Of a stretch of DNA of 12,363 bases, positions 5,137 through 11,786 are shown in pieces. The notes below the pieces were generated by a model that was not told the origin of the DNA, did not search any database, and saw only the letters and a list, made by a program, of their open reading frames with translations. Position numbers and translations under genes: made by a program. Source of the stretch: JBGSMF01 sp964651475 (GTDB lineage Bacteria > Chloroflexota > Anaerolineae > Fen-1058); assembly GCA_964651475.1 (NCBI GenBank), contig CAZYXV010000066.1:1-12363 (forward strand). The letters run 5' to 3'. Every line of letters starts with the position of its first letter. The stretch's first letter is position 1.

Positions 5137-7257
5137 ATGTCAGACAAACCTAAGGCAAGATCCTTATCAAATCTGCATACCGTGCGTAAAGCGATAGTCG
5201 AGTCGTTTCGCAAACTCGACCCGCGTTGGATGATGCGCAACCCGGTGATGTTTGTGGTGGAAATCGGGAGCATGTTGACCACTGCGTTGTGGGCGCAGGC
5301 TGTGCTGGACCGGGGAGAAGCGCCCGCGGGATTCATCGGCGCGGTGGCGCTGTGGCTATGGTTCACGGTGCTGTTTGCCAATTTTTCCGAAGCGCTGGCC
5401 GAAGGGCGCGGCAAGGCACAGGCCGAGGCGTTGCGGAAAACGCGCCAGGAAACGCAGGCCAAAAAACTGGGCCAACCGAAGCGTGCTGCCGCTGTCAAGA
5501 TCGTTGCCTCTACCGAACTGCGCCAGGGCGATGTGGTGTTGGTGGAAACTGGCGACATTATTCCAGTGGATGGCGAAGTGATCGAAGGCATCGCCTCGGT
5601 GGATGAGAGCGCCGTCACCGGCGAAAGCGCGCCCGTCATCCGCGAATCGGGCGGCGACCGCAGCGCTGTCACGGGCGGCACGCGTGTGCTTTCGGATTGG
5701 CTCATTGTTCGCGTGACAGCAAACCCCGGCGAAGGGTTTCTCGACCGGATGATTAGCCTGGTGGAAAGCGCGCGGCGGCAAAAGACACCCAACGAAATCG
5801 CGCTCAATATTTTGCTTTCGGGTTTTACCATCATCTTTTTGCTCGTGTGCGCCACACTTTTGCCATATTCGCTCTACAGCGTCGAGGCGGCGGGCGCAGG
5901 CACACCCATTGCCATCACGGTGCTGGTCGCGCTGCTGGTCTGCCTCATTCCGACCACCATTGGCGGGCTGCTTTCGGCCATTGGCATTGCCGGGATGGAC
6001 CGGCTGATTCAACGCAACGTGATTGCGCTTTCGGGTCGCGCGGTCGAAGCGGCGGGCGATGTGGATGTGCTGCTGCTCGACAAGACCGGAACAATCACGC
6101 TAGGCAATCGACAGGCCGTCGAGTTTATCCCGGTGGACGGCGCAAGTGAGCGCGAACTGGCCGAGTTGGCGCAGTTGGCTTCGCTGGCTGATGAGACGCC
6201 CGAAGGCCGCAGTGTGGTGGTGCTGGCGAAAGAAAAATATAACCTGCGCGGGCGGGCGGGCCGTGTGCAAGCGCAGATGCATTTTATTCCCTTCACGGCG
6301 CAGACGCGCATGAGCGGCGTGGATATTCCTCCCTTCTCTCTCCTTCCTGCGGTCGCCGCTGGCGGAGGGGATGAAGGGGGGGTGAGCATCCGCAAGGGAG
6401 CGCCGGATGCCATCATGGCTCACCTGGAAAATCGGGGACATGTGCTGCACGAGATGCAAGTCGTCGTCGAGCGCATCGCGCGCTCAGGTGGCACGCCGCT
6501 GGCGGTGGCGTGCAATGGCTTGCCCATCGGCGTGATTCACTTGAAGGACGTGGTCAAGGGTGGCATCAAGGAACGCTTTGCGCACTTGCGGCGCATGGGC
6601 ATCAAGACGGTCATGATCACAGGCGACAATCCGCTCACCGCCGCTGCGATTGCCGCCGAAGCCGGCGTAGACGATTTTCTGGCACAAGCCACGCCCGAAG
6701 CTAAGCTCAAACTTATCCGCCGGTATCAGGCCGGCGGGCGCTTGGTGGCAATGACGGGCGATGGCACAAATGACGCGCCGGCCCTAGCTCAGGCCGATGT
6801 GGCGGTGGCGATGAATACCGGCACGCAGCCGGCGCGCGAGGCCGCGAATATGATTGACCTGGATAGCAATCCGACCAAGCTGATCGAGATTGTTGAAATT
6901 GGCAAGCAGTTGCTAATGACGCGCGGCGCACTGACGACGTTCAGCCTGGCCAACGACGTGAGCAAGTATTTCGCCATCATTCCGGCGGCGTTCGCGTCTA
7001 CTTATCCGGCGCTGGGCGCGCTGAATGTGATGCGCCTGGCGACGCCGCACAGCGCCATCCTTTCGGCGGTGATTTTCAACGCGCTGATTATCGTGGCGCT
7101 CATCCCGCTGGCGTTGCGCGGCGTGCCCTATCGCCCGGTTGGCGCGGCGCAGCTCTTGCGCGATAACTTGATCATTTATGGCCTGGGCGGGCTAACCGCA
7201 CCGTTCATTGGGATCAAGGCGATTGATTTGCTGTTGGTCGTATTACATCTGGCCTAG
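5137..7257 (+). CDS. kdpB: KdpB, P-type ATPase subunit of Kdp K+ importer
   Basis: KdpB hydrolyses ATP and drives K+ import with KdpA and KdpC. It has 706 residues (E. coli 682). Visible motifs in order: VTGESAPVIRESGGD with TGES at 161-164 (actuator domain), IPTTIGGLLSAIGIAG (M4), the phosphorylated aspartate D315 in DKTGTITLGN, FTAQTRMSG with F386 and IRKGAPDA with K420 (nucleotide-binding domain), TGDNPLTA, TGDGTNDAPAL (T540-D546), and ANDVSKYFAIIPA with the M5 charged pair D607/K610. The ATG at 5137 has only a weak AAGAGA upstream, within reach of the kdpA stop hairpin. A Pro/Gly-rich segment PPFSLLPAVAAGGGDEGG (398-415) separates F386 from K420 by 34 positions; the matching E. coli residues (F377, K395 as I recall them) are 18 apart. 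The segment coincides with a palindromic repeat. Confidence 0.98.
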   Translation: MSDKPKARSLSNLHTVRKAIVESFRKLDPRWMMRNPVMFVVEIGSMLTTALWAQAVLDRGEAPAGFIGAVALWLWFTVLFANFSEALAEGRGKAQAEALRKTRQETQAKKLGQPKRAAAVKIVASTELRQGDVVLVETGDIIPVDGEVIEGIASVDESAVTGESAPVIRESGGDRSAVTGGTRVLSDWLIVRVTANPGEGFLDRMISLVESARRQKTPNEIALNILLSGFTIIFLLVCATLLPYSLYSVEAAGAGTPIAITVLVALLVCLIPTTIGGLLSAIGIAGMDRLIQRNVIALSGRAVEAAGDVDVLLLDKTGTITLGNRQAVEFIPVDGASERELAELAQLASLADETPEGRSVVVLAKEKYNLRGRAGRVQAQMHFIPFTAQTRMSGVDIPPFSLLPAVAAGGGDEGGVSIRKGAPDAIMAHLENRGHVLHEMQVVVERIARSGGTPLAVACNGLPIGVIHLKDVVKGGIKERFAHLRRMGIKTVMITGDNPLTAAAIAAEAGVDDFLAQATPEAKLKLIRRYQAGGRLVAMTGDGTNDAPALAQADVAVAMNTGTQPAREAANMIDLDSNPTKLIEIVEIGKQLLMTRGALTTFSLANDVSKYFAIIPAAFASTYPALGALNVMRLATPHSAILSAVIFNALIIVALIPLALRGVPYRPVGAAQLLRDNLIIYGLGGLTAPFIGIKAIDLLLVVLHLA
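6328..6383. repeat. GC-rich palindromic element inside kdpB
   Basis: A pyrimidine-rich left half (CCTCCCTTCTCTCTCC from 6328) is followed by a core TTCCTGCGG-TCG-CCGCTGGCGGAG and a purine-rich right half (GGGGATGAAGGGGGGG, ending about 6382). CCTGCGG pairs with CCGCTGG at six of seven positions around TCG, and the outer halves are roughly complementary. The kdpB frame is open across it and reads PPFSLLPAVAAGGGDEGG (398-415). The neighbouring protein sequence is normal KdpB on both sides, so an in-frame insertion is the simplest reading. Confidence 0.7.
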
Positions 7258-7260
7258 TTC

Positions 7261-7313
7261 ACCTCACCCCCTTCCCCTCTCCTGCGAGGAGAGGGGAGTC
7301 AGAGGGGTGAGGT
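7261..7313. repeat. Strong two-part palindrome between kdpB and the DUF4118 gene
   Basis: The outer arms ACCTCACCCC (7261-7270) and GGGGTGAGGT (7304-7313) are exact complements. The inner arms CCCCTCTCC (7274-7282) and GGAGAGGGG (7288-7296) are exact complements around the loop TGCGA. The element begins three bases after the kdpB stop and ends ten bases before the next ribosome binding site. There is no T-run after it, so it is not a standard terminator. It may lower expression of the downstream genes, protect the mRNA 3' end, or simply be a dispersed repeat of the same type as the copy inside kdpA. Confidence 0.85.
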
Positions 7314-7334
7314 TAAAATTTGAGGAGGTGTCTG

Positions 7335-8096
7335 GTGAAAGTTCATCTGTCTTTCTCAATTGAAATGCTTGCGCGATGCGTCGAAGCCATCGGCATAGTT
7401 ATAGCCGCTACGGTTGTGTTATCGCTCGTCGGGCGCGATACGCTGGGCGAAGCGGGCATTGCCTTGCTGTACCTGGTTCCGGTTGGCTGGGTGGCCGCCC
7501 GCCGCGGACAAGGTCCCGGCCTCATCGCCGCCGGCCTGGCGGGGCTGCTCTTTGATTTCTTTTTCATCCCGCCGTTTTACACGTTTGCGGTGGGCCGGCT
7601 GGAAAGCTGGCTGGTGCTGGCGATTTTTCTGGCGGTCGCCATCGTGATCGTGGGCCGCGTTCAATCGGCGCTCTCGGCGGCGCGAACGGGCGAGCGCGAC
7701 GCTATCTTGATGTACGAGCTGAGTTCGGCCCTGGCCGGCCTGCGCACGCAGGATGCCGTCGCCCGCACCCTGGCACGCCATGTCCAGCAAATGTTTCAAG
7801 CATCGCTTGTCAAGGTGGTTGTTTACCATCAAGACCATTCGCTCCCGCTGGTCGCCCGTGCGCCGGGCGACGCTAATGCAGACAGCGAGCCAGAGCACGT
7901 GTATCCCATCCTGGCCGCGCGCGGGCTGGTAGGCGAAATCCAATTGTGGCGCGGCGAACACAGCCTGGTGCCGCCGGCCGAAGACGGTCGCCTGATTCAA
8001 AGATTGTCTATGCAGGCGGCTTTGGCGATTGAGCGCGCCCAGCCGGTCAACCCCGAAATGCGCGCCCAAGGGTTTGCCAGGGCCGGTGTGGGGTAA
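7335..8096 (+). CDS. Stand-alone DUF4118-GAF protein (KdpD mid-section)
   Basis: This 253-residue protein matches the middle of the KdpD K+ sensor. Four hydrophobic segments (about 17-33, 40-55, 62-80, 92-108) form a DUF4118 module, with the diagnostic LLFDFFFIPPFYTF at 71-84. A GAF-like domain follows (about 125-235: YELSSALAGLRTQDAVARTLARHV, then MQAALAIERAQ). The KdpD N-terminal domain and Usp domain are absent, as are the His-kinase and ATPase domains; the protein stops where the KdpD kinase linker would begin. A GTG start at 7335 is chosen because AGGAGG (7323-7328) lies six bases upstream; a TTG at 7320 would bury that site in the gene. It sits between kdpB and kdpC, which are usually adjacent. 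It may sense K+ or ionic stress and act on the transporter or a separate kinase, or be a decayed KdpD. The role is inference; the domain call is firm. Confidence 0.85.
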   Translation: MKVHLSFSIEMLARCVEAIGIVIAATVVLSLVGRDTLGEAGIALLYLVPVGWVAARRGQGPGLIAAGLAGLLFDFFFIPPFYTFAVGRLESWLVLAIFLAVAIVIVGRVQSALSAARTGERDAILMYELSSALAGLRTQDAVARTLARHVQQMFQASLVKVVVYHQDHSLPLVARAPGDANADSEPEHVYPILAARGLVGEIQLWRGEHSLVPPAEDGRLIQRLSMQAALAIERAQPVNPEMRAQGFARAGVG

Positions 8097-8098
8097 CT

Positions 8099-8212
8099 GT
8101 CATTGCGAGGCGCGTAGCGCCGAAGCAATCTCCACTGTGCGAAAGGGGGGATTGCTTCGCGCCCTTCCTTCGACTCTGCTATGCTCCGCTCAGGATGCGG
8201 GCGCTCGCAATG
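8099..8212. repeat. Composite palindromic repeat between the DUF4118 gene and kdpC
   Basis: CATTGCGAG (8101-8109) pairs exactly with CTCGCAATG (8204-8212), and CGAAGCAATC (8121-8130) pairs exactly with GATTGCTTCG (8150-8159). A CCTTCGACTCTGCTATGCTC / CGCTCAGG segment (8167-8194) is embedded in the right half. It begins and ends with CCTTCGAC and CTCAGG, like the short repeat inside the P2 ATPase gene. The element starts within a few bases of the preceding stop codon and fills most of the 146-base gap before kdpC. From memory, the CATTGCGAGG...GAAGCAATC pattern is a common dispersed repeat in several bacterial groups. Confidence 0.8.
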
Positions 8213-8242
8213 GCGGCTGGGTAATTGCACATAGAGGCCGAT

Positions 8243-8830
8243 ATGCGTTCACTCGTGTTTTTCTCTCAATTCAGGCCGGCGATTGTCTTGCTGGTTTTGC
8301 TCTCGTTGATCACAGGGGGGGCATATCCACTGGCGGTGACGGGACTGGCGCAGGCGCTCTTTCCGCATCAGGCCAACGGCAGCCTGATCGTAAAGGACGG
8401 GCAAATGCTTGGCTCCGAGCTTGTCGGCCAATCGTTTGACGATCCGAAATATTTTTGGGGCCGGCTCTCGGCCACGTCGCCGTTCCCCTACAATGCCGCG
8501 GCGTCATCCGGCTCAAATCTTGGGCCCTCAAATCCTGGTCTGCGCCAGGCCGCACAGGCGCGCATCAACGCCTTGCGTATGGCTGACCCCACGAATACCA
8601 CTCCGATACCGGTTGACTTGGTGACTGCTTCCGGCAGCGGGCTTGATCCACACCTCAGCCCGGCGGCGGCGTTGTACCAGCTCCCGCGCGTGGCGCGTGC
8701 GCGCGGCCTGAGCGAGGATCAAATCCGGACGCTGGTTGAGCAATTCACTGAAGGGCGCTTGTGTGGAATTTTTGGCGAGCCGCGCGTAAATGTGCTCAAG
8801 CTCAACTTGGCGCTGGATGCCTCGAGGTGA
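8243..8830 (+). CDS. kdpC: KdpC, accessory subunit of Kdp K+ importer
   Basis: KdpC is a single-span membrane protein that joins KdpA and KdpB and raises ATP affinity in KdpFABC. The product has 195 residues, the usual length. One N-terminal membrane helix (about 13-35, ending in SLITGGAYPLAVTGLAQ) is followed by an extracytoplasmic domain with the family signatures GSELVGQSFDDPKYFWGR (57-74), VTASGSGLDPHLSPAAALYQ (127-146, continuing LPRVARARGL) and FGEPRVNVLKLNLAL (177-191). The ATG at 8243 is chosen because AGAGG (8233-8237) lies five bases upstream and the protein then aligns with the family start; a TTG 18 bases earlier is less likely. The gene is separated from kdpB by a DUF4118-GAF gene and two palindromic elements, which is unusual. 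Four bases after its stop a P-type ATPase gene begins. Confidence 0.96.
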   Translation: MRSLVFFSQFRPAIVLLVLLSLITGGAYPLAVTGLAQALFPHQANGSLIVKDGQMLGSELVGQSFDDPKYFWGRLSATSPFPYNAAASSGSNLGPSNPGLRQAAQARINALRMADPTNTTPIPVDLVTASGSGLDPHLSPAAALYQLPRVARARGLSEDQIRTLVEQFTEGRLCGIFGEPRVNVLKLNLALDASR

Positions 8831-8834
8831 TGGA

Positions 8835-11783
8835 ATGGACACAACTTTACGCACTGACAAAAATTGGCTTGGCTTGGATAGGGGGTCAAGCCTGGTGAAG
8901 GATTTACCGATCATGACGGACAAGACCCAATCAGGCGAGACCGATGTCGCCGCGACGATCCACTCTTTATCTATACAAGACGTATATTCCACGTTGCAGT
9001 CGGGTCCGAATGGGTTATCGCAAACGGAAGCCCGGAATCGCCTGCAGCGCTTTGGCCCCAACGTCATACGCGAAATCAAGGGCAAGCCGCTCTGGCTCAA
9101 GTTTGCGGCCAATTTCACCCACCTGATGGCGATCCTGCTGTGGGTTGGCGGCGCCGTTGCCTTCGTCGCCCAGATGCCCCAGTTGGGCATTGCCATCTGG
9201 ATGGTCGTCATCATCAACGGCGTTTTCTCCTTCTGGCAAGAGTACCGCGCCGAAAAGGCCACCCAAGCCCTGCGCGAGATGCTTCCCTCCTACGTCCGCG
9301 CGCTGCGCGACGGCGAGGAGCAGCGCATCCTGGCTAAAGAGCTGGTGCCCGGTGACGTGATCCTGTTGGCCGAGGGCGACCGCATCTCGGCCGACGCCCG
9401 CCTGGTGCAAGAAGCCGAACTGCGCGTGGATCAGTCTACCCTCAGCGGCGAATCACACCCGGTGCGCAAGACGGCGGAAGCCGTCCTGCGGGACGACCTG
9501 GCGCGCGCCGAGCTGCCCAACCTGGCCTTTGCCGGGACGAGCGTCGTCGCCGGCGTTGGCAAGGCAGCAGTCTTTGCCACCGGCATGGAGACCCAGTTTG
9601 GCAAGATCGCCTCGCTCACCCAGGCATTGGAAGAAGAACTCAGCCCATTGCAGAAAGAGATCAAGAGCGTGACGCGGGTCGTAACGATCATTGCCGTCGG
9701 CATCGGTGTGGTTTTCTTTATCATTGCTGCCTTACTGGCGGGTGTAACTCTGGCAGAGAGCTTTATCTTCTCGATGGGCATGATTGTCGCTTTCGTCCCT
9801 GAAGGGCTGCTGCCAACAGTGACGCTGGCGTTGGCGATGGGCACACAGCGTATGGCTCGCCGCCACGCCCTGATCAAACGCCTGTCGGCGGTGGAGACGC
9901 TGGGCTGCACCACCGTCATTTGCACCGACAAGACCGGCACGCTCACCCAGAACGAGATGACGGTGAGGGAGGTTTGGCTGCCCCTGGATCCGGCCCGCCC
10001 ACAGGGCGAGTACTATGGACGGCGGATCGAGGTGACTGGCGTCGGTTACATGCCGGAAGGACAAATCCTGGAAGACGGGCGGCCGGCCGCACTTGCGGAA
10101 GACAATCCTTCGACAGGTTCAGGGCAAGACCTGCGCCGCCTGCTCGTCGCGGCCGGGCTGTGCAACAATTCCCGCCTGCTGCCGCCCAACGGCGAGTCTC
10201 CGCGCTGGACAGTCCTGGGCGATCCCACCGAAGCGGCCCTGTTGGTCGTCGCACCCAAGGCCGGGATTGACCTGGCGGACGAGGCGCAGAGGTTGCCCCG
10301 CCTGCGCGAGCTTCCTTTCGAGTCGCGGCGCAAGCGCATGAGCACCATTCATCAAATTCCAAACCCCAATGCCTCCTCTCCCCATCGGCTGGCTTACGTA
10401 AAGGGCGCGCCTAAAGAGGTGTTGGCCCTGTGCACCCGCGTCTGGCTGGATGGACAGGAACGCCCGTTGGACGACGCGCTGCGTTCGCAGATTGTCGTGG
10501 CGAACGATGGGTACGCCCGTCACGGTCTGCGCGTTCTGGCGATTGCGCAGCGAGCGCTGCCGGACGGGACCGAGTATACCGCTAAAGCCGTCGAACGCGA
10601 TTTGACCTTTATCGGCCTGGCCGCGATGATGGACCCGCCGCGTCCCGAAGTGAGCGAGGCCGTAGAAAAATGCAGCCATGCCGGTATCCGTGTCGTCATG
10701 ATCACCGGCGACTATGGCCTGACCGCTGAGAGCATTGCCCGGCGCATCGGCATCATCCATGGCGACCACCCGCGTATTATCACCGGCGTGGAACTGGACG
10801 AAATGGACGACGCGACGCTGAAGAAGGCCGTACAGAGCGAAGTAATCTTTGCCCGCGTGGCCCCGGAACACAAGTTGAGGGTCGTCAGCATACTCCAGGA
10901 ACTGGGCCACGTGGTGGCCGTCACCGGCGATGGGGTCAATGATGCCCCGGCGCTCAAAAAGGCCGAGATCGGCATAGCGATGGGACTGGCCGGCACCAAT
11001 GTGGCCCAAGAGGCTGCCGACGTCATCTTGACCGACGACAACTTTGCCTCCATCGTCAATGCGGTCGAAGAAGGCCGCGGGGTCTATGCCAACATCAAAA
11101 AATTCACCACCTACATCTTTACCAGCAACACGCCGGAGGCATGGCCCTTCATCCTCTTTGCACTCAGCCGCACACGCATCCCCCTGGCCTTGAACGTCAT
11201 GCATATCCTTTCGGTCGATTTGGGCACCGATATCATGCCCGCCCTGGCGCTGGGGGCCGAGCCACCTGAGCCTGGTGTGATGAATCACCCGCCGCGCCGC
11301 CTGAAAGAGCACGTCATCACGGCGGGGCTTTTGATCCGGGCCTATCTCTGGCTGGGGACGATCCAGAGCGCGGCGACGATGGCGGCGTTCTACTTTATGT
11401 ACTGGATGAACGGCTACTGGGGCCAGTGGATTGACCTGCCAGGAGGAGGCACGCTCTACCGTTCGGCCACGGCGATGGCCCTGGCGGCGGTCGTGACCAC
11501 GCAGATCGGCAATCTCTTTGCACAGCGCACTGAGCGTGCATCCTTCTTCCGCACGCCGTTGTTCAACAACCGGCTGATCTGGGTGGGCATTGCCTCAGAG
11601 CTGCTCTTGATCGCCCTGATCGCCTACGTGCCATTTTTCCAAAACATCATCGGCACCAGCTCTTTCCCGTTGTGGTACTGGGTATTTTTGTTTGCCTGGA
11701 CTCCTTCGCTCCTGCTGGCCGACGAGGCGCGCAAGGCAATGCTGCGCTGGTCGGAGCGCAAACACACGAGTGAGGCGAGGTGA
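8835..11783 (+). CDS. Type II P-type ATPase, Na,K-ATPase alpha-like
   Basis: This 982-residue cation-pumping P-type ATPase has the Cation_ATPase_N, E1-E2, hydrolase and C-terminal membrane domains. Motifs: LSGES (203-207, actuator), VPEGLLPTVT in M4 with E323, phosphorylated D365 in DKTGTLTQNEM, KGAPK (523-527), TGDYGLT, and TGDGVNDAPAL (697-707). The ion-site segments match animal Na,K-ATPase rather than SERCA: YIFTSNTPE in M5 (Y760, S764, N765, E768) and DLGTDIMPA in M6 (D795, D799). Eye alignment puts E922 at the Na,K-ATPase E954 position and Asn893 where Na,K-ATPase has D926. No beta subunit is present. The ATG at 8835 has GAGG (8824-8827) seven bases upstream inside the kdpC end; a later ATG at 8913 is less well placed. 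Na+ export, perhaps with K+ or H+ counter-transport, is inferred; Ca2+ transport is not excluded. A repeat-encoded peptide lies at 424-431. Confidence 0.93.
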   Translation: MDTTLRTDKNWLGLDRGSSLVKDLPIMTDKTQSGETDVAATIHSLSIQDVYSTLQSGPNGLSQTEARNRLQRFGPNVIREIKGKPLWLKFAANFTHLMAILLWVGGAVAFVAQMPQLGIAIWMVVIINGVFSFWQEYRAEKATQALREMLPSYVRALRDGEEQRILAKELVPGDVILLAEGDRISADARLVQEAELRVDQSTLSGESHPVRKTAEAVLRDDLARAELPNLAFAGTSVVAGVGKAAVFATGMETQFGKIASLTQALEEELSPLQKEIKSVTRVVTIIAVGIGVVFFIIAALLAGVTLAESFIFSMGMIVAFVPEGLLPTVTLALAMGTQRMARRHALIKRLSAVETLGCTTVICTDKTGTLTQNEMTVREVWLPLDPARPQGEYYGRRIEVTGVGYMPEGQILEDGRPAALAEDNPSTGSGQDLRRLLVAAGLCNNSRLLPPNGESPRWTVLGDPTEAALLVVAPKAGIDLADEAQRLPRLRELPFESRRKRMSTIHQIPNPNASSPHRLAYVKGAPKEVLALCTRVWLDGQERPLDDALRSQIVVANDGYARHGLRVLAIAQRALPDGTEYTAKAVERDLTFIGLAAMMDPPRPEVSEAVEKCSHAGIRVVMITGDYGLTAESIARRIGIIHGDHPRIITGVELDEMDDATLKKAVQSEVIFARVAPEHKLRVVSILQELGHVVAVTGDGVNDAPALKKAEIGIAMGLAGTNVAQEAADVILTDDNFASIVNAVEEGRGVYANIKKFTTYIFTSNTPEAWPFILFALSRTRIPLALNVMHILSVDLGTDIMPALALGAEPPEPGVMNHPPRRLKEHVITAGLLIRAYLWLGTIQSAATMAAFYFMYWMNGYWGQWIDLPGGGTLYRSATAMALAAVVTTQIGNLFAQRTERASFFRTPLFNNRLIWVGIASELLLIALIAYVPFFQNIIGTSSFPLWYWVFLFAWTPSLLLADEARKAMLRWSERKHTSEAR
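10107..10128. repeat. Short dispersed repeat inside the P2 ATPase gene
   Basis: CCTTCGACAGGTTCAGGGCA (10107-10126) followed by AG encodes part of NPSTGSGQ (residues 424-431) in the nucleotide-binding domain. The peptide falls between a variable acidic stretch and the conserved-looking DLRRLLVAAGLCNNS. From memory, the pattern CCTTCGACAGG(C/T)TCAGG is a widespread interspersed repeat whose translation PSTGSGQ turns up in unrelated proteins. A longer form with the same ends lies at 8167-8194 in this window. I cannot confirm the copy number without a genome. Confidence 0.6.
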
Positions 11784-11786
11784 GTC

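Noticed and set aside
7261..7313. Rho-independent terminator after kdpB
   Set aside because: The stem is strong but no T-run follows, and kdpC, required for the complex, lies downstream in the same direction.
8913..8915. Internal ATG as start of the P2 ATPase
   Set aside because: The ATG at 8835 has a better-spaced GAGG and sits four bases after the kdpC stop. The 26 extra residues are not conserved-looking, so some doubt remains.
10119..11312. A 397-codon open frame on the - strand within the P2 ATPase gene
   Set aside because: It lies wholly antisense to conserved P-type ATPase motifs, its translation has no recognisable domain, and long antisense frames are expected in GC-rich genes.
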